From the NCBI GenBank assembly GCA_026390815.1, contig JAPLFH010000057.1:1-64000 (forward strand): DNA of 64,000 bases, written 5' to 3'. A program made the position numbers and the translations under genes. The notes beneath the pieces are model-generated. The model was not told where the DNA came from, did not search any database, and saw only the letters and a list, made by a program, of their open reading frames with translations. Shown piece by piece: positions 10,348 to 20,854 of the stretch. Within the stretch, counting starts at the first letter, position 1, and the number at the start of each line of letters is the position of its first letter. Source of the stretch: Ignavibacteriales bacterium (GTDB lineage: Bacteria; Bacteroidota; Ignavibacteria; Ignavibacteriales; SURF-24).

Positions 10348-11352
10348 ATGGAATTAACACAAGTTGTATTAGGTATTGATGTCGGCGGGACAAATACTGT
10401 TTTCGGAATCGTTGATGAAGTCGGGAATTGTTTTTATAAAGATCAAATTCCAACAGACGGTCACCTTCCTGCAAACCACCTGTTCGATCGATTGTTTCAA
10501 AACTTTAACAAGAAGTTTGAAGTATTGAAAGACAGGATGGAATTAGTAGGAATAGGAGTTGGTGCCCCAACTGCAAATTATTTTAGAGGTACCGTCGAAA
10601 ATCCAAATAATTTAAAATGGGGTTACGTAAATGTAGTTGAATTAATAAATGAGCATTATGCCTTGCCTGTTGCTGTAACTAATGATGCAAATGCCGCGGC
10701 TGTTGGAGAAATGAAATATGGTGCGGCGAAAGAATTTAATAATTTTATTGAAATTACATTGGGTACTGGTTTAGGCAGCGGGATTATTATTGATGGTAAT
10801 TTAATTTATGGGCAAGAAGGTTTTGCCGGGGAAATTGGTCATACGGTAATTGAAGAACAAGGCAGGCATTGTGGCTGTGGTAGAAAAGGATGCTTGGAAA
10901 CTTACGCATCAGCAAACGGTATTAAACGAACCGTTTTTGAACTTCTTTCAAGACAGAATAATGATAGTTGTTTAAGGGACTACTCCTATAATTCCTTAAC
11001 TTCAAAACTGATTTGCGAATCAGCTATTAAAGGCGATAAAATTGCAAATGAAGCGTTTGAATATACCGGGAAAAAATTAGGTAAAGCTCTTGCAAATAGT
11101 GTAGCCCATTTAAACCCGGAAGCAATCATATTATATGGTGGATTAGCTTTAGCGGGAGATCTAATCTTAAAACCGGTTCAATATTACCTGGAAGACAGCC
11201 TGTTACATTTGTATAAAGATAAATTAAAAATATTAGTATCAAGCTTAATGAATGATGAAGATGCAGCAATACTTGGTTCCGCTGCAATTATTTGGTATGA
11301 TATCCAGCATAAAAAAAATAATTATCATTCATACGGAAAAATTAAGGAATGA
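10348..11352 (+). CDS. ROK family sugar kinase (glucokinase-like)
   Basis: A cytoplasmic ROK-family kinase, probably phosphorylating glucose or a related hexose with ATP. All signatures are intact: phosphate-binding DVGGT at 11-15, catalytic Asp113 in TNDANAAA, the second nucleotide loop GTGLGSG at 139-145, the zinc site with H165 in GEIGH and CGCGRKGC at 175-182, and the GGLA adenosine motif at 264-267. The length (334) is normal and there is no N-terminal HTH, so this is an enzyme and not a ROK repressor. A close paralogue of nearly gapless alignment follows 55 bases downstream. The 248 bases before it hold no gene. Confidence 0.9.
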   Translation: MELTQVVLGIDVGGTNTVFGIVDEVGNCFYKDQIPTDGHLPANHLFDRLFQNFNKKFEVLKDRMELVGIGVGAPTANYFRGTVENPNNLKWGYVNVVELINEHYALPVAVTNDANAAAVGEMKYGAAKEFNNFIEITLGTGLGSGIIIDGNLIYGQEGFAGEIGHTVIEEQGRHCGCGRKGCLETYASANGIKRTVFELLSRQNNDSCLRDYSYNSLTSKLICESAIKGDKIANEAFEYTGKKLGKALANSVAHLNPEAIILYGGLALAGDLILKPVQYYLEDSLLHLYKDKLKILVSSLMNDEDAAILGSAAIIWYDIQHKKNNYHSYGKIKE

Positions 11353-11407
11353 TTTATTAATTTAGAATTATTGGAATAATAGAATTATTTTATAATGAGG
11401 TGTTAAT

Positions 11408-12436
11408 TTGAGTTTAACTGAAGTTACATTAGGGATAGAAATTGGAAGCACTCATACCGCTTTTGGGTTAGTAGATATTTCCGGAACCTGTTATGTAGAA
11501 GGGAAAATTCCTACCAAAGCTAATGAATCGCCAGAATCCTTGTTTGACAGATTGTTCAATAAATTTAAAAGAATTTACCGGGAGAATGCAGACAAATATG
11601 AATTGATAGGAATTGGAATCGGTGCACCCGGTGCAAATTATTATACAGGAACCGTGGAGTTTTCATCAAATTTAAATTGGGGTTACGTTAATATTGTTGA
11701 ATTAGTAAAAAATTATTTTGATTTGCCCATTGTAATTACCAATGATGCAAATGCTGCTGCAATTGGAGAAATGAAATTTGGTGTTGCCAAAGGAATGAAA
11801 AATTTTATTCAACTTACTTTAAGTAAAGGCTTTGGTAGCGGCATTGTTGTAGATGGAAACTTAGTATATGGAAGTGATGGGTTTGCCGGTGAAATTGGAC
11901 ATACAATTGTTGAAAAAAATGGTCGGTTGTGTGGATGCGGCAGAAAAGGCTGCCTGGAAACTTACGTTTCTACCAGTGGACTGATAAGAACTTTTTACGA
12001 ATTAATTGCACAGTCAAATGAAGTAAGTGTATTAAAAGAATTTCCCCCTGAAGAACTAACGGCAAAGTTAATTTATAAAGCGGCATTAAATGGAGATAAA
12101 CTTGCTCAAACTGTTTTTGAATTTACCGGAAAAATTCTTGGTGAAGCATTGGCAAATGCGGTTGCTTATCTTAGTCCGGAAGCCATTATACTGTCTGAAG
12201 GCTTGGCAATGGCGGGTGATCTTTTAGTTAAGCCAACTAAATATCATATGGAAGCTAATATGCTTAATATATTTAAGGGAAAAACTGAAATATTACTTTC
12301 AGGACTTACTAAAGGAAATGCAGCTATTATTGGTGCATGCGCTTTAATATGGCATGAAATCTCTAAAACCAACTCATTACTTAATACCGATAAACCAAAT
12401 ACCAACCAGGTTTTAGTTAATGGTAATCATTTGTAA
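11408..12436 (+). CDS. ROK family paralogue with degenerate ATP-binding motifs
   Basis: The protein aligns without gaps to the ROK kinase just upstream for at least 270 residues and is clearly a tandem duplicate. The start is TTG at 11408 with GAGG seven bases upstream. The sugar-binding and zinc parts are kept: TNDANAAA with D113, GEIGH at 161-165 and CGCGRKGC at 175-182. The three nucleotide-binding motifs are altered: DVGGT is EIGST (11-15), GTGLGSG is SKGFGSG (139-145) and GGLA is EGLA (264-267). This points to a sugar-binding pseudokinase, perhaps a sensor or a regulatory partner of the intact enzyme, although weak activity cannot be excluded. There is no HTH domain. Confidence 0.85.
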   Translation: MSLTEVTLGIEIGSTHTAFGLVDISGTCYVEGKIPTKANESPESLFDRLFNKFKRIYRENADKYELIGIGIGAPGANYYTGTVEFSSNLNWGYVNIVELVKNYFDLPIVITNDANAAAIGEMKFGVAKGMKNFIQLTLSKGFGSGIVVDGNLVYGSDGFAGEIGHTIVEKNGRLCGCGRKGCLETYVSTSGLIRTFYELIAQSNEVSVLKEFPPEELTAKLIYKAALNGDKLAQTVFEFTGKILGEALANAVAYLSPEAIILSEGLAMAGDLLVKPTKYHMEANMLNIFKGKTEILLSGLTKGNAAIIGACALIWHEISKTNSLLNTDKPNTNQVLVNGNHL

Positions 12437-12482
12437 TAAACAAATGAATATTCTATCAAATCCAAAATGGAATTACAGCAAA

Positions 12483-15374
12483 ATGTTTTTAAAATATTTA
12501 ATTTCTAAAAACGTAAGAATAATATTCTTACTAATAATCTGTACTGCAGATTCATTTCCCCAATCTTCTTTTCAATATATCTCACCAAAACCATTTGCTA
12601 AAATGGTTTCTGCAGAAACAAATATTATTATACGTAAAGGGATTTCGATTGACCCCGCTTCATTAATTGATGAAATGATAATTACTGTTAGCGGTTCTAA
12701 GAGTGGATTGCATAAAGGAAAACTTATACTTGCGGATGACAATAAAACTATTCTTTTCATTCCTTCAAAACAATTTGATCGGGATGAATTGGTTTCGGTC
12801 TCTTTGCACAATGGTATTAAATGTACTGATGGAAGTGAAATCGGAAGGTTGGAATTCGAATTCACCACAACTTCATTTAATCGGAAAACTCCTATCTCAG
12901 ATTCAATAAAAAAGAAAGTATTTGATGAAGAAGTTCTAAGCCGAGAAATTCAAACTATTGGATTGAATAAAGTATCCGAAGTAAATGATACAATACCTTC
13001 CGACTTTCCGGAAATACACATTGATACTGTCAATAATCCAGCTCCAGGTTATCTTTTTCTAACCGTCTCAAGGGATGTAGCTGGTATTGGTAATTATAAT
13101 ATGATTCTTGATAACAGCGGTAGACCCGTTAAATATATAAAAGAAAATCATTTTAGTTACGATTTTAAAGTTCAACCAAACAATCTTCTTTCATATGGTG
13201 ATATTAAAGAAGAACACTGGTACGCCGGTGGTGGGGAAACAACTCATAAAATATTAGATAGCAATCTTACTGTGGTAGATTCATTCAGATGTGGAAATGG
13301 ATATGTAGCAGATAGCCATGACTTTCAACTTTTACCAAATGGTCATGCTTTATTATTTGGCTATGATTTACAGCCAATTGATATGAGTAAAATTGTTGAA
13401 GGTGGTGATCCGGGAGCATTTGTTGCAGGTTCAATCGTTCAGGAAATTGATGCACAGAAAAATGTTGTATTCGAGTGGAGAAGCTGGGATCATATTCCAA
13501 TTACAGAATCATATGTCAATCTGCGCAGTTCTGCATTCGATTATATTCACATTAATGCAATTGAATTAGATAGTGATGGAAATATTTTGGTTTCGTGCAG
13601 ACAAACAAGTCAGGTATTAAAATTAGATAGAACTACAGGTGAAATTATTTGGCGGCTTGGAGGTAAACAAAATCAATTTACTTTTATAAATGAAAATGAA
13701 TTGAATACACCAAATTATTTTTCATTTCAGCATTGTGTAAGAAGATTGGCAAACGGTCATTTAAGTTTATTCGATAATGGAAATCAACATACTCCTGGTT
13801 ATTCAAGAGCAGTTGAATATGAATTGGATGAACAGAATAAAATTGCCACGCTGGTTTGGGAATATCGTCATTCACCGGATGTGTTCGCTTCTTCACGTGG
13901 ATCAGTCCAACGGTTGCCTAATGGTAATACACTTATCGGCTGGGGCTCTTCAAGTGAAGCAAAAAAATTAGCTGTTACAGAAGTTACTCCAGACAAAAAA
14001 GTTGTTTTCGAATTGTCTTTGCCTCTAAAACTTAGCAGTTACCGGGCATATAGATTTCAGTATTTTAATTATATCCCATCAGTATCTGTAAACCTGTTTG
14101 ATCTTTTGCCCAACAATCTATATGTATTTAGTAAGGATGAGCTTTCAACGGGTGTAAAAATTAAGTTTAATCAAATAAACTTTGGCTATAATAGGGTGCA
14201 AGTTACAAAACATAATAATGCCTCGGTAAAACCGGAATTTTTAATTGATGCACCAATTGCTTCTTCTGTAAGGATTGTGGTTGAACAAGAGGGTATTGAA
14301 AGTTTTAACGGTGAGATTAGATTTGATTCAACCTTTACAAAAAAATTTGATAATCCGCAGAATGTAGTTGTATTTTCCAGGGAGGTTGAAGGGCAGGGAA
14401 TTTTTAAACAACTGCCTACATCTTTTAATTCAAGCACAAATGAATTAATTGCATCCATTACATCAATGGGCGAATTTATCTTCTGCAGATATTATCCGGC
14501 ACAAAAGGCAACTACACCTTCAATAGTATTTCCTGAAAATCAGGATAGTGTAAACCAGCGGCTTCCATTGGAAATAAGATGGACTCTAAACGGATATTCA
14601 ACAGGTTTTCAATTACAGGTAGCAAAGGACTCGCTCTTTACTGAAATATTATTAAATGATTCTTTGCTTAAGTCAAGCATTTATACAGTTGAACATCTTA
14701 ATCCTGACTCAAAATATTTTTGGAGAGTGAGAGCTTATACCACTGGTGGTTATAGCTCATATACTGGGACAAATGTTTTTTATACAATTGCTCCATACAT
14801 AAAAATTACGTCACCTAATGGAGGAGAAATTTTAGAATCTGGTAAAGAATACTATATACGATGGAATGATAATATAATGGAAGATGTGAAGGTAGAACTT
14901 TTTAAAGATGGTGTTTTCTATAAACCAATAATTGATACTACTATTAGTAACGGTTCATATAAATTTGAAATTCCATCAGACATTTCGGTTGACTCTCTTT
15001 ATCAATTAAAAATAACTAGCATTAAAGACTCATTGTTGTATGATATAAGTGATAAAGTATTTACAATAACTAACGCAACTGATGTAACAAAAGATTTGCC
15101 AGGAACTATATCAGAATTTACGTTGATGCAAAATTATCCCAATCCTTTTAATCCGTGCACTATAATTAAATATTCCATTCCACAGGATTGTTTTGTTTCG
15201 CTTAAAGTATATAACATCTTAGGCAAAGAAATGGTCAGTTTGGTTAATAAAGAACAAAATATCGGCAACTATACAATTTCATTTGATGCAAATTCATTAT
15301 CCAGTGGAATATATTTTTATCATTTACAAGCAGGAAAGTTTTCTGCAACTAAAAAATTATCGGTGATAAAGTAG
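12483..15374 (+). CDS. Secreted arylsulfotransferase-like protein with T9SS domain (paralogue)
   Basis: This is a second ASST-family propeller protein, related over its N-terminal Ig-like and propeller parts to the one at 2106-4583. I prefer ATG 12483, which gives a compact signal peptide (MFLKYLISKNVRIIFLL, cleaved near SFPQ). ATG 12444 and an ATG at 12420 inside the preceding ROK gene are also in frame. After the propeller (about 140-550; blades DSHDFQLLPNGHALL, HINAIELDSDGN, FQHCVRRLANGH) the C-terminal modules differ from the first copy. There is an Fn3-like domain (about 680-770), a Ser-Thr-rich membrane-anchored-type domain starting KITSPNGGEILESG (about 770-855), then a T9SS domain with NPFNPCT. 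Role is as uncertain as for its paralogue. Confidence 0.8.
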   Translation: MFLKYLISKNVRIIFLLIICTADSFPQSSFQYISPKPFAKMVSAETNIIIRKGISIDPASLIDEMIITVSGSKSGLHKGKLILADDNKTILFIPSKQFDRDELVSVSLHNGIKCTDGSEIGRLEFEFTTTSFNRKTPISDSIKKKVFDEEVLSREIQTIGLNKVSEVNDTIPSDFPEIHIDTVNNPAPGYLFLTVSRDVAGIGNYNMILDNSGRPVKYIKENHFSYDFKVQPNNLLSYGDIKEEHWYAGGGETTHKILDSNLTVVDSFRCGNGYVADSHDFQLLPNGHALLFGYDLQPIDMSKIVEGGDPGAFVAGSIVQEIDAQKNVVFEWRSWDHIPITESYVNLRSSAFDYIHINAIELDSDGNILVSCRQTSQVLKLDRTTGEIIWRLGGKQNQFTFINENELNTPNYFSFQHCVRRLANGHLSLFDNGNQHTPGYSRAVEYELDEQNKIATLVWEYRHSPDVFASSRGSVQRLPNGNTLIGWGSSSEAKKLAVTEVTPDKKVVFELSLPLKLSSYRAYRFQYFNYIPSVSVNLFDLLPNNLYVFSKDELSTGVKIKFNQINFGYNRVQVTKHNNASVKPEFLIDAPIASSVRIVVEQEGIESFNGEIRFDSTFTKKFDNPQNVVVFSREVEGQGIFKQLPTSFNSSTNELIASITSMGEFIFCRYYPAQKATTPSIVFPENQDSVNQRLPLEIRWTLNGYSTGFQLQVAKDSLFTEILLNDSLLKSSIYTVEHLNPDSKYFWRVRAYTTGGYSSYTGTNVFYTIAPYIKITSPNGGEILESGKEYYIRWNDNIMEDVKVELFKDGVFYKPIIDTTISNGSYKFEIPSDISVDSLYQLKITSIKDSLLYDISDKVFTITNATDVTKDLPGTISEFTLMQNYPNPFNPCTIIKYSIPQDCFVSLKVYNILGKEMVSLVNKEQNIGNYTISFDANSLSSGIYFYHLQAGKFSATKKLSVIK

Positions 15375-15605
15375 CAAGGACAAATTGCTGGTAAATAATG
15401 TATTTTCTATTCAATTATGGAAATCTATCTGGAAAAAAAAATACATTTTTTCTTTTTATTCCATTCTTGTTTTTATATGACAACATTTAATTGGGGCATT
15501 ATTTTGCCAATATTAAAGTAGAAGATTCAGGTTTAGCCCCGATATAAAGTTGGATTTAGCAAGATAAAAATTGTCAAATTCTTTTAAAAATAAATGTGGT
15601 AGTAC

Positions 15606-17132
15606 ATGAAAATATTAATGAGCATTTTATGTTTTTTCTTTTCTGTTGCTAATATCTTCCTGGCTGAAGATTTAAATATCATTCCTAAACCTGTTAGTGA
15701 AATAACAACAAATGAAAAATTTCTACTTAAAAATAATTGTGGAATATATCTAACTTCTGATAACAAGGAATTAAGAAGACTTGCTGAATCATTAAAAAAT
15801 ACTTTGCATAAAAGAACCGGATTAAATATTAACATCAAAAAGGGTAATACAAATAATGGTTTCCTTTTAGATTTAAATCCTAACAGCAAGTTAAAAACTG
15901 ATGGATATGAATTAACAATAGATGCCAAAGTGATCAAACTAAGCGGGGTAAACAGCAAAGGAATATTTTATGGAATTCAAACATTGGGTATGCTATTAAA
16001 TAAAGATGAAAATATATTTTTCCCAGGATGTAAGATTGTTGATTATCCGCAGTACCCTCACCGGGGTTTTATGTTGGATGCCAGTAGACATTTTCAATCA
16101 ATTGAATTTGTTAAAAAAGTTTTAGATGTAATGGCACTTCTAAAACTCAACGTATTTCACTGGCATTTGGTTGATGATGAAGGGTGGCGGATTGAGAGCA
16201 AAATATATCCTGAGTTAAATGAAATTGGGTCTTACCGCGATTCCTTAAATTCCAGGGAAAGAAATGGATACTATACAGTTGAAGAAATAAAAGAAGTTTT
16301 GCAATATGCGAAAAAGCTCTACATAAAAGTTATTCCGGAAATCGAAATGCCAGGGCATTCAAGTGCCGTTATGGAAAGTTATCCGGAATTATTATGTCCA
16401 ACCGGTAAAAATGGAAAAACATACTGTGCTGGTAATGCAAAGACTTATGAGTTTATTAGGAATGTAATTGAAGAAATAATAAATATTTTTCATCCTGAAA
16501 TTATACATGTTGGTGGAGATGAACGCCCAAAAGGTGTTTGGGAAAAATGTCCGAAGTGTAAAGCAATGATTTCATTGAAAGGATTGGCGGATGAAAACAT
16601 GCTCCAAAATTATTTTATGAAAGACATCTGCAATTTTATTTCGGGTAAAGGAATTAAAACCTTAGCCTGGGCTGAAAATATAAAAGATGGAGTTCCTGAA
16701 AATCAAATAGTGCAAGGTTGGCACCCAGGAGAATCCTGGGAAGCCGCAAGAAAAGGATATTATACTGTTAATGCTGATAACATTTATACATATTTCGATT
16801 ATCCAAGCTATCCTAGAAATGATAAACCTGATTGGATGCCAGTGCTTAACTTGAAAAAAGTTTATTCGTTTAATCCAACTCCCGATAGCCTTAGTGAAAG
16901 CGAAAAGAAATTTGTAATTGGAAGTGAATGCGCTCTTTGGACAGAATTGGTTTTTGAGAATGATGTTCAGTATCAGATTTTCCCGAGGATTCTTGCTTTT
17001 GCAGAAGTTGTTTGGAGCCAGACCGCTGACAAAAACTATGATAACTTTTTAATCCGTGTAAAAAATGTCCAATCGCTTTTAAAGAATAAAGGATTTGAAT
17101 ACGAAAAAGGTGAATCTCTAAATCCATGGTAA
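15606..17132 (+). CDS. GH20 beta-N-acetylhexosaminidase
   Basis: An exported family 20 exo-hexosaminidase removing terminal GlcNAc or GalNAc. A signal peptide covers residues 1-20 (MKILMSILCFFFSVANIFLA). The N-terminal GH20b domain (about 21-148) begins LNIIPKP, as is usual. The catalytic TIM barrel starts at PHRGFMLDASRHF (151) and contains FHWHLVDDEGWR (185-195), PEIEMPGH (244-251) and the catalytic pair D305-E306 in HVGGDERP. The length of 508 is typical of the two-domain enzymes. It closes the glycan block; the 230 bases before it hold no gene, so it may have its own promoter. Confidence in the family is very high. Confidence 0.93.
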   Translation: MKILMSILCFFFSVANIFLAEDLNIIPKPVSEITTNEKFLLKNNCGIYLTSDNKELRRLAESLKNTLHKRTGLNINIKKGNTNNGFLLDLNPNSKLKTDGYELTIDAKVIKLSGVNSKGIFYGIQTLGMLLNKDENIFFPGCKIVDYPQYPHRGFMLDASRHFQSIEFVKKVLDVMALLKLNVFHWHLVDDEGWRIESKIYPELNEIGSYRDSLNSRERNGYYTVEEIKEVLQYAKKLYIKVIPEIEMPGHSSAVMESYPELLCPTGKNGKTYCAGNAKTYEFIRNVIEEIINIFHPEIIHVGGDERPKGVWEKCPKCKAMISLKGLADENMLQNYFMKDICNFISGKGIKTLAWAENIKDGVPENQIVQGWHPGESWEAARKGYYTVNADNIYTYFDYPSYPRNDKPDWMPVLNLKKVYSFNPTPDSLSESEKKFVIGSECALWTELVFENDVQYQIFPRILAFAEVVWSQTADKNYDNFLIRVKNVQSLLKNKGFEYEKGESLNPW

Positions 17133-17355
17133 AACTAATACAATTACTTTCAAACGATTAAAAATTATTTTAGATTAATTGTACCTGGAAAATCCTTGGT
17201 ATTCCATTTTTTTCTGAAACGAGGTCTTTGCTTTTTCGTTTGGTGCTACTGCTTTTGAAGCGATTTTCTTAGTAGTTTATGAAAAGTTAAAAATAACTCA
17301 GGAGTTCAGACATTTGACTTTAACAATTTCAACAATTTCTGATTTGTAAAATCTT

Positions 17356-17432
17356 TGGTACCCCCGAGAGGATTCGAACCTCCGACCTGCGGTTTAGGAA
17401 ACCGACGCTCTATCCTGCTGAGCTACGGGGGC
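17356..17432 (-). tRNA. tRNA-Arg (anticodon CCU)
   Basis: The reverse complement folds as a full cloverleaf. The acceptor is GCCCCCG against CGGGGGU (first pair G-U), the D arm contains AGCTCAGC..GATAGAGC, the anticodon loop is UUCCUAA, the T loop is UUCGAAU, and there is discriminator A and an encoded CCA (17356-17358 on the plus strand). The anticodon CCU reads AGG, so it is tRNA-Arg. The outermost anticodon-stem pair is a U-C mismatch. The gene is oriented opposite to its neighbours, enolase and GH20. Confidence 0.96.
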
Positions 17433-17555
17433 AGGTAAATTTAATTTAACTGTTGTAAATGTAACTAACTTTCAACTCATTTTCATTATTACTCAAAAAT
17501 CTAATCCAGGCAGTTTATTAAAATTGATTTTCCTGTCCCTTATACCTAATTTTGA

Positions 17556-18881
<1,326 letters not shown>

Positions 18882-18903
18882 TTAAGAAGATATATTATAA
18901 TTT

Positions 18904-18931
18904 AAGCGCCTTAACCACAGGCGCTTTTTTG
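18904..18931 (+). terminator. Intrinsic terminator of enolase
   Basis: A perfect 7-bp stem AAGCGCC/GGCGCTT (18904-18910 with 18920-18926) with a 9-base loop is followed directly by a T run, 23 bases after the eno stop codon. Confidence 0.9.
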
Positions 18932-18993
18932 TCTCTAAAATATGAATTTTGAAAAATCATTAAAATACCCACCTAATAATTAGGAGATCTGTT

Positions 18994-20376
18994 ATGCTGC
19001 AGAATTCAATTCAACGTTGTAATGAAATAATTAAAAAGAAAAAGATTGAGATGATTGATTTGAAATGCATCGATCTATCCGGACGCCTGCATCACATTTC
19101 TTTACCGGTATTCCCAAATATTTTAACAAAACTTTTAAATGAAGGTGTTGGTTTTGATGGTTCAAGTTATGGATTTAGAAAAGTTGAAAACAGCGATATG
19201 ATTCTTGTACCCGATTTGGAAACCGCCGTTCTTGATCCTTTTAGAGATGCCCCTACTTTAAGTTTTTATTCTCACATTTTACTTACGGATGAAAAGCGAA
19301 CTCCTTTTTCCCAGGATGGAAGGTATTTAGCAAAGCGTGCAGAAATTCTTTTAAAAGAAATTACGGGTGTGGATAAATCCTGGTGGGGACCTGAATTTGA
19401 ATTTTATATCTTTTCGAAAGTTGAGTATGATACACGAACAGCAGCCTCTTACTACCGCGTTGAACATGCTGAAGAGTTTTATAAAAAAGCTTACCACGCT
19501 GCAAATCCTTTTGATGTTTATGACGACTTTAGAGATGAAGCATGCAAGTATTTTCAGAAGTACGGAATTAAAGTAAAATACCATCACCACGAAACCGGTG
19601 AAAGAGGACAGCAGGAAATTGAAACTTACTTTCATAATTTGCTTGCTACAGGAGACAATATTGTTACGGGAAAGTATATTCTTTTTAATCTTGCCCGACT
19701 TAAAAATTTATTTGTAACCTTTATGCCCAAACCGATGTATCAACAAGCTGGTAATGGAATGCATCTTCATTTGTTTTTAACAAAGAATGGCAAAAATGCT
19801 TTTTACAAAAAAGGGGAATACGGTAATGTTAATGAACTTGGCAGATTCTTTATCGGTGGAATGTTGAAACACGGACCTGCACTCTCTGCATTTACTAATC
19901 CAAGTACTAACTCCTTTAAAAGATTAGTTCCAGGTTATGAAGCACCGGTTGCTTTAACTTATGGAACAGGGAACAGAGCTTCGGCAATTCGTATTCCGGG
20001 CTATGTTACCAATCCGCAGGAAACACGATTTGAATATCGTCCTTCAGATGCAACCGCTAATCCATATTTATGTTTGGTTGCAATGCTTCTTGCTGGAATT
20101 GATGGAGTTGTAAATAAAATTGATCCGGTTAAAGAAGGCTATGGTCCATTTGATAAAAATATTGTTGATGAAAATATAAAAGAGCACATTCATTTTTTAC
20201 CAAGGAATTTGAATGAAGCCTTAGATGCTCTTGCAGTAGATAATGACTTTTTACGCAGAGGGAATTTATTTAATGATGAGCTCCTGGATCAATGGGTTAA
20301 GTTGAAGGAAGAAGAAATTAAATCTATTGGAACCATGCCTCATCCATTTGAATATAAAATGTATTTCAATCTGTAA
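18994..20376 (+). CDS. glnA: Glutamine synthetase type I
   Basis: The enzyme makes glutamine from glutamate and ammonia using ATP. Visible landmarks are the N-terminal beta-grasp (VGFDGSSYGF), the metal-binding EFEFYIF strand, the glutamate-binding NGMHLHLF segment, the ATP loop RLVPGYEAPV and the metal/phosphate motif RFEYRPSDATANPY. The C-terminus lacks the adenylylated tyrosine motif of the GSI-beta form, so control is probably by feedback and not by adenylylation. A ribosome binding site TTAGGAG lies before ATG 18994. The length (460) fits the short GSI-alpha type. It stands alone between the eno terminator and a small lipoprotein. Confidence 0.96.
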   Translation: MLQNSIQRCNEIIKKKKIEMIDLKCIDLSGRLHHISLPVFPNILTKLLNEGVGFDGSSYGFRKVENSDMILVPDLETAVLDPFRDAPTLSFYSHILLTDEKRTPFSQDGRYLAKRAEILLKEITGVDKSWWGPEFEFYIFSKVEYDTRTAASYYRVEHAEEFYKKAYHAANPFDVYDDFRDEACKYFQKYGIKVKYHHHETGERGQQEIETYFHNLLATGDNIVTGKYILFNLARLKNLFVTFMPKPMYQQAGNGMHLHLFLTKNGKNAFYKKGEYGNVNELGRFFIGGMLKHGPALSAFTNPSTNSFKRLVPGYEAPVALTYGTGNRASAIRIPGYVTNPQETRFEYRPSDATANPYLCLVAMLLAGIDGVVNKIDPVKEGYGPFDKNIVDENIKEHIHFLPRNLNEALDALAVDNDFLRRGNLFNDELLDQWVKLKEEEIKSIGTMPHPFEYKMYFNL

Positions 20377-20426
20377 GTTAACTTATTGGCTCTAAATCCT
20401 AAATTGATAATTATATTGAAGGTAAT

Positions 20427-20816
20427 ATGCGAAAGATTTTTTTCCTGATAATAGTTGCTTTATTTTTTATTAGCTGTAGTAAAGAAGAAACTACACCACC
20501 AACACAAAATACAACCAATCCATTTGCCGGAACCTGGCAGTTTACTTTTTCAGGTGATTATACTGGCTCTAATGAAGCGACTATACGACAAGGATATACA
20601 TTTAGGCTTCCAATAATATTTACTAAAAGTGACAGTACTACTTTGGATTCATATATTAATTGCACAGTATCCCCAGATGGTATTTTAACCGGACAAACTT
20701 TTTTTGCCGGTGCACAAATTGGGACCATTGAAGGTAAGCTAAGCGGTTCTTCCGGGAATGGAACGTGGGAGACGTATGTTCCAACACATGGTACTTGGAA
20801 AGCCACAAAAAAATAA
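20427..20816 (+). CDS. Small lipoprotein of unknown function
   Basis: A 129-residue predicted lipoprotein: a hydrophobic leader ends in the lipobox FISC (Cys17), followed by a Thr/Pro/Asn linker. The mature part begins NPFAGTWQFTFSGDYTGS and is rich in Gly, Thr and Ser beta-strand patterns (GTIEGKLSGSSGNGTW), as in lipocalin/META-like small beta-barrel lipoproteins of Bacteroidota. No catalytic motif is visible. It follows glnA by 50 bases and converges with the MFS gene. Confidence 0.75.
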   Translation: MRKIFFLIIVALFFISCSKEETTPPTQNTTNPFAGTWQFTFSGDYTGSNEATIRQGYTFRLPIIFTKSDSTTLDSYINCTVSPDGILTGQTFFAGAQIGTIEGKLSGSSGNGTWETYVPTHGTWKATKK

Positions 20817-20854
20817 ATTCAAATTTTGAATTCTACAATTTTATCTTTGGTTGT

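Noticed and set aside
15493-15512. Possible sigma-54 promoter (GGGGCATTATTTTGCC) before the GH20 gene
   Set aside because: GG and GC are ten bases apart, but the CAC part of the -24 element is missing and the fit depends on choosing the register.
17174-17278. Minus-strand open stretch downstream of the tRNA, encoding a Lys/Ala-rich 33-residue peptide (KKIASKAVAPNEKA...)
   Set aside because: It has a coding look, but an in-frame TAA stands directly before it and no start codon is available apart from an internal ATG 11 codons before the stop. At most it is a relic of a small basic protein.
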